Source: an uncultured Bacteroidota bacterium (GTDB lineage: Bacteria > Bacteroidota > Bacteroidia > Chitinophagales > Chitinophagaceae). From it: a stretch of DNA of 37,285 bases. Numbering within the stretch: the first letter of the stretch is position 1; each line of letters starts with the position of its first letter. The DNA lies in NCBI GenBank assembly GCA_903858475.1, contig CAIOIZ010000128.1, positions 1 to 37,285 on the forward strand, written 5' to 3'. Below, piece after piece: positions 34,096 through 37,285 of this stretch. Below the pieces are notes generated by a model. That model saw only the letters and a list, made by a program, of their open reading frames with translations, searched no databases and was not told the DNA's origin. Position numbers and translations under genes: made by a program.

Positions 34096-35295
34096 CTAAA
34101 AAATACTGATGGTACGAAGATTGAGTAAAAAAGGCTGCTGATTGCGGATGACAATTACTTTTACCCTTTCGTTGGGTACCTGCAAGAGGTTTTTATATTG
34201 TAGAATATTATGGCTAAAATTTACGCCAACGCCAAACACTTCATCACCTATTTTAAAGCCTGCCTTGTCAGCGGGTGAGTCCTTGATCACATCTTCCACC
34301 ATTATTTTTCCATCCACATAATACACGCCCAGTCCGGTATAGGTATAGTCAAAGGGTTCTTTGAATCTACCATTGGGCAATAAATGAATTTCGCGGTGCG
34401 GGTAATTGATGATCATATTAAAGCGCCTGAGCAAATCGTTGCCAATGAGTCCGCCCGTAAAAGGGTAGGAGGTAACATTGAATACATCTTTATATAAATA
34501 AGTGGGCACATTGTAAAAATGATAGGGTCCTATTTTCAATTCCTTTACTACGGTGAGTCGCATTTGTAGTTTACCACCCATGCCCTCGGCCTGTGTAACA
34601 AGGGGTTTTCTTTTACTCAATATAATATTGCTGTCATTGGCAAAGGATTCACTTAGCAAAAAGCTAAGACCTGCACCGGTATCAAAATAAAAATTATAGC
34701 CAATTTTACGCCTGTCTTTTACGGTAGCCCATTGAATGGGCAGGGCGGTAAAAATGGGTTTTAATAAGTGTCCTCCATCGGGATAATCCATTTTACCGGG
34801 ACTGTAAACCTCTACCTGGGCGCTGTCGAAATCTATTTTTACAATATAGCGACTGAAAAAACTATAGCCTATGATGCCATCTACTTTTTCGCCATATACG
34901 CTGGTAAGTACTTCATAATCGTTGACATGAAAATTGAGGTGCTCAACTTTAAGTCCGGGTAAAAAAAGCGTTTGATCAAAGGCGAAAGGAACTTTATGAG
35001 CACCACCCAGGCCAGTGATGGTGGTATCGGTTGACTGAATGGGAATATTAAATTCATCTACTGTACTGGAGTCGAGGGAGATGCCACCACTGCCGGTATC
35101 TAAAATAAAATTGAGGGTATCTTTTATATCAGCCAATCGCGCCTGTATTACCATTACACCGCCGGTATATTGTTTAAAGGGAAAGCTGGTGATGAATTTG
35201 GCTTCGGGCTCGGTTACAAGTTCTTGCGCCCGGCTTTGCAGTAGGCAGAGTTGGCAAAGAAAGAGCAGGATAAGTTTAAAATAAATTTTTATCAT
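34096..35295 (-). CDS. secreted two-motif aspartyl protease with C-terminal PDZ domain
   Basis: This 399-residue protein has a signal peptide (residues 1-23, ending SRAQ). It contains two retropepsin-like aspartyl protease units: LNFILDTGSGGISLDS with D66-T67-G68, and YNFYFDTGAGLSFLL near residue 205. Both Asp-Thr-Gly motifs are intact, so one chain could form the two-Asp active site. A PDZ domain fills residues 315-395 (YYVDGKIMVEDVIKDSPADKAG; GDEVFGVGVNFSHN). Such proteins occur in Bacteroidota envelopes, and the substrates are not known. It is divergent from mqnC. Confidence 0.85.
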   Translation of the reverse strand: MIKIYFKLILLFLCQLCLLQSRAQELVTEPEAKFITSFPFKQYTGGVMVIQARLADIKDTLNFILDTGSGGISLDSSTVDEFNIPIQSTDTTITGLGGAHKVPFAFDQTLFLPGLKVEHLNFHVNDYEVLTSVYGEKVDGIIGYSFFSRYIVKIDFDSAQVEVYSPGKMDYPDGGHLLKPIFTALPIQWATVKDRRKIGYNFYFDTGAGLSFLLSESFANDSNIILSKRKPLVTQAEGMGGKLQMRLTVVKELKIGPYHFYNVPTYLYKDVFNVTSYPFTGGLIGNDLLRRFNMIINYPHREIHLLPNGRFKEPFDYTYTGLGVYYVDGKIMVEDVIKDSPADKAGFKIGDEVFGVGVNFSHNILQYKNLLQVPNERVKVIVIRNQQPFLLNLRTISIF

Positions 35296-35327
35296 ACGCC
35301 TTAGCGTAATTTACAACCTTATGGATG

Positions 35328-35335
35328 TACTTTTG
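35328..35335 (+). promoter_or_regulatory. -7 promoter element of mqnC
   Basis: TACTTTTG matches TAnnTTTG exactly and ends 23 nt before the mqnC ATG. No TTG is seen at the -33 distance. Confidence 0.4.
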
Positions 35336-35358
35336 TTCTTTATTACACAAATGGCAGT

Positions 35359-36483
35359 ATGGAATTGAATGAATTATATCAAAAAGCCCTGGCTTTTGAA
35401 TTTTTGACCGCTGAGGAAGGCATTTTTTTATTTGAAAATGCGCCCCTGGCCGATTTGATGTTGGTGGCCAATGAGCTCCGGAAAAAACAAGTACCCCATG
35501 GTAAGGTTACCTGGCAGATCGACCGCAATGTAAATACCACCAATGTATGTATTGCCAATTGTAAGTTTTGTAATTTTTATCGGATACCCGGACATGCAGA
35601 AGCGTATATTACCAGTATTGATGAGTATAAAGTAAAGATTGAAGAAACCTTCAAATATGGGGGCGACCAGCTTTTATTGCAGGGGGGTCATCATCCCGAA
35701 TTGGGATTACAGTTTTATGTTGATTTGTTTAGTGAGTTAAAGTCCTTGTATCCCACTTTAAAATTACATACCCTGGGTCCCCCAGAAGTGGCCCATATCA
35801 CCAAATTAGAAAAGTCGACCCACCACGAAGTATTGAAGGCCCTGAAGGCTGCGGGCATGGATAGTTTACCCGGTGCGGGCGCCGAAATTCTAACGGATAG
35901 GGTTAGACGATTAATCAGCAAGGGCAAATGTGGGGCACAGGAGTGGTTAGACATTATGGCCGAAGCGCATCAGTTGGATATTACTACTTCTGCTACCATG
36001 ATGTTTGGTCATGTAGAAACCTTGCAGGAGCGCTTTGAGCATTTGATAAAGATCAGGGAAGTACAAAGCAGGAAGCCGGCGCATGCCAAGGGTTTTCTGG
36101 CATTTATTCCCTGGACATTTCAGGATGCAGATACCTTATTGGCAAAAATCAGGGGGGTGCAGAACCTTACTACTGCCGAAGAATATATTAGGATGATTGC
36201 GCTTAGCAGGATCATGTTGCCCAATATCAAAAACATACAGGCCAGTTGGTTAACCGTGGGAAGAGAAGTAGCACAGCTTTGTTTGAATGGGGGCGCCAAT
36301 GATTTTGGCAGTATTATGATTGAAGAAAATGTAGTGAGTGCGGCAGGTGCGCCTCACCGCTTTACGTATAAAACCATTCAGGAATCAATCCGCGATGCAG
36401 GCTTTGAGCCACAATTGCGCAATCAGCAATACGAATGGCGCGAATTGCCCGCCGACATACAGGAACAAATAGTGAATTATTAA
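35359..36483 (+). CDS. mqnC: cyclic dehypoxanthinylfutalosine synthase (radical SAM)
   Basis: This 374-residue radical-SAM enzyme cyclises dehypoxanthinylfutalosine in the futalosine route to menaquinone. The cluster motif is C64-x3-C68-x2-C71 (TNVCIANCKFC). MqnC blocks are QGGHHPELGLQFYVDLF, DSLPGAGAEILTDRVRR, TSATMMFGHVET, FLAFIPWTFQ and GANDFGSIMIEENVVSAAG. The last two separate it from MqnE and from CofH/CofG. It ties in with the ACIII cluster, which needs menaquinol. DUF3817 follows after 22 nt. Confidence 0.93.
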   Translation: MELNELYQKALAFEFLTAEEGIFLFENAPLADLMLVANELRKKQVPHGKVTWQIDRNVNTTNVCIANCKFCNFYRIPGHAEAYITSIDEYKVKIEETFKYGGDQLLLQGGHHPELGLQFYVDLFSELKSLYPTLKLHTLGPPEVAHITKLEKSTHHEVLKALKAAGMDSLPGAGAEILTDRVRRLISKGKCGAQEWLDIMAEAHQLDITTSATMMFGHVETLQERFEHLIKIREVQSRKPAHAKGFLAFIPWTFQDADTLLAKIRGVQNLTTAEEYIRMIALSRIMLPNIKNIQASWLTVGREVAQLCLNGGANDFGSIMIEENVVSAAGAPHRFTYKTIQESIRDAGFEPQLRNQQYEWRELPADIQEQIVNY

Positions 36484-36505
36484 TTTCAATCAACATCAAT
36501 TATAC

Positions 36506-36817
36506 ATGCGAACAGAAAATGTAAAGGCATTGCTGCATCGATTCAGGATGGTAGGATTAGCCGAGGGTATTTCGTTTTTAATATTATTACTCATTGCCAT
36601 GCCTTTGAAATATTTTTTTGATTTTCCGCAGGCGGTAAAAATTTTTGGCTGGGTACATGGGGCGCTCTTTGTAACCTATGTATGGTTGGCATTTGAAGTA
36701 TTTGGTACTTGCAAAAAAAGCCTGGGCTGGTTTGCAAAATCATTTATTGCTGCCTTTTTACCAATGGGCACTTTTTATACCGATAAGGAATTGAAGAAAG
36801 AGGAGGAGGCGTTGTAG
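36506..36817 (+). CDS. DUF3817-type small membrane protein
   Basis: This is a 103-residue protein with about three membrane helices and the family pattern LHRFRMVGLAEGISFLILLL, then GWVHGALFVTYVWLA and FIAAFLPMGTFYTDKEL. It ends in a charged tail (KKEEEAL). The function is unknown. It is likely co-transcribed with mqnC. Confidence 0.82.
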   Translation: MRTENVKALLHRFRMVGLAEGISFLILLLIAMPLKYFFDFPQAVKIFGWVHGALFVTYVWLAFEVFGTCKKSLGWFAKSFIAAFLPMGTFYTDKELKKEEEAL

Positions 36818-36866
36818 GGATTGAATGTTGGACTGGTGTAGCTGTTTTCTTTGAAAGGATTATAAT

Positions 36867-36907
36867 TACTTGCCTGTTTATTTTATCATTCAATAAACAG
36901 GCAAGTA
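36867..36907. repeat. perfect 16-bp inverted repeat at the recombinase start
   Basis: TACTTGCCTGTTTATT (36867-36882) and AATAAACAGGCAAGTA (36892-36907) are perfect complements around a 9-nt spacer. The right arm ends on the A of the recombinase ATG. There is no T-run after either arm, so it is not a classical terminator. It could be an operator, a translation-blocking hairpin that hides the AGG ribosome-binding region, or a recombination site. Confidence 0.85.
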
Positions 36908-37285
36908 TGAAAAAGAATGCAGTCCAAGTATTAGTAGTAGATTATTTTCAACAATTTATTCGGGCAACTATTTCCGGCAAAAGATTAACAGCTGCAGGAA
37001 AAAAAATGAGTACTGGAACCATTAAAAATTATGAGTATGTACAAAAAATGTTGCTCGAGTTTGAATCAAAAAAACAAATTTCACTTCGGGTACAATTACT
37101 CAACAGGGCTTCGTTGAAGACCTTTCAAAAAGAAAAAAATTATTGGAAACGGTTTTATCTTCAGTTTTCCAATTTCCTTTACAGGGAAAAGGGTTACTAT
37201 GACAATTATGCGGGAGGTATTTTTAAAATATTGAAAACCTTTTTTAATTATCTCCAATACGAAAAGGGCTTGAGTGTGGGCAACT
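36907..37285 (+). CDS. tyrosine recombinase/integrase, N-terminal part (cut by window end)
   Basis: An open frame of 126 codons runs from an ATG to the window end without a stop. The product is basic and helical. It reads as the SAM-like DNA-binding N-terminal domain of a Bacteroidota tyrosine recombinase: TGTIKNYEYVQKMLLEFE, then FQKEKNYWKRFYLQFSNFLY and GYYDNYAGGIFKILKTFFNY. The catalytic domain (R-H-R-Y) lies beyond the window, so the assignment rests on the N-terminal pattern. The start codon is part of the inverted repeat at 36867-36907, and the only AG-rich ribosome-binding candidate (AGGCAAG) lies inside the hairpin arm. Confidence 0.7.
   Translation, partial: MKKNAVQVLVVDYFQQFIRATISGKRLTAAGKKMSTGTIKNYEYVQKMLLEFESKKQISLRVQLLNRASLKTFQKEKNYWKRFYLQFSNFLYREKGYYDNYAGGIFKILKTFFNYLQYEKGLSVGN

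Overview
The window looks like chromosomal DNA of an aerobic, menaquinone-using member of the Bacteroidota, most likely a Chitinophagaceae-type bacterium. The evidence is the low-GC, AT-rich spacers, repeated matches to the Bacteroidota -7 promoter element TAnnTTTG just ahead of start codons, a fused E1 alpha/beta 2-oxoacid dehydrogenase, a TonB receptor with a carboxypeptidase-regulatory-like N-terminus, and an alternative complex III (ACIII) cluster. The genus is inferred from gene content only.

Layout. 217-6120: an FAD/Fe-S oxidoreductase (minus), a guanine-deaminase-type enzyme (minus), then a plus-strand run of trmB, a small Cys-rich DUF5522-type protein, a DNA alkyltransferase-like protein without the acceptor Cys, and an unrecognised protein that reads as an OB-fold/S1-like nucleic-acid binder. 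6115-22998: a minus-strand respiratory block. In transcription order it is actA-B-C-D-E-F (ACIII), ctaC, ctaD, ctaB, a short and a long subunit III, and subunit IV, closed by a strong terminator at 8041-8063. Next come a SCO copper chaperone, a CtaM/DUF420-type oxidase accessory protein and a small membrane protein. Together these form an electron path from menaquinol through ACIII (Fe-S clusters plus six ActA and one ActE haem c sites) to an aa3-type oxidase that has no haem c on subunit II, with assembly factors alongside.

23214-25536: a PurN enzyme fused to an N-terminal membrane domain, a secreted protein of unknown role, then 0.6 kb without genes holding two near-identical, hairpin-rich repeats of about 150 bp. 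25537-29719: a fused 2-oxoacid dehydrogenase E1 followed 7 nt later by a TonB-dependent receptor (minus). 29884-35295: a secreted vWA protein (plus), then on the minus strand a small membrane protein, an M16 peptidase pair (one active, one lacking the zinc motif) and an aspartyl protease-PDZ protein. 35359-37285: mqnC (futalosine menaquinone pathway, which would supply the quinone used by ACIII), a DUF3817-type membrane protein, and the truncated start of a tyrosine recombinase. A perfect 16-bp inverted repeat runs into that recombinase's start codon.

Most of the window is ordinary core metabolism and respiration. The points most worth checking are the paired structured repeats, the inverted repeat at the recombinase start, the membrane-PurN fusion, the alkyltransferase-like/OB-fold gene pair, the E1-TonB pairing, and the -7 elements placed so close to start codons that leaderless mRNAs are likely. 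I see no CRISPR array, rRNA, tRNA or insertion sequence.
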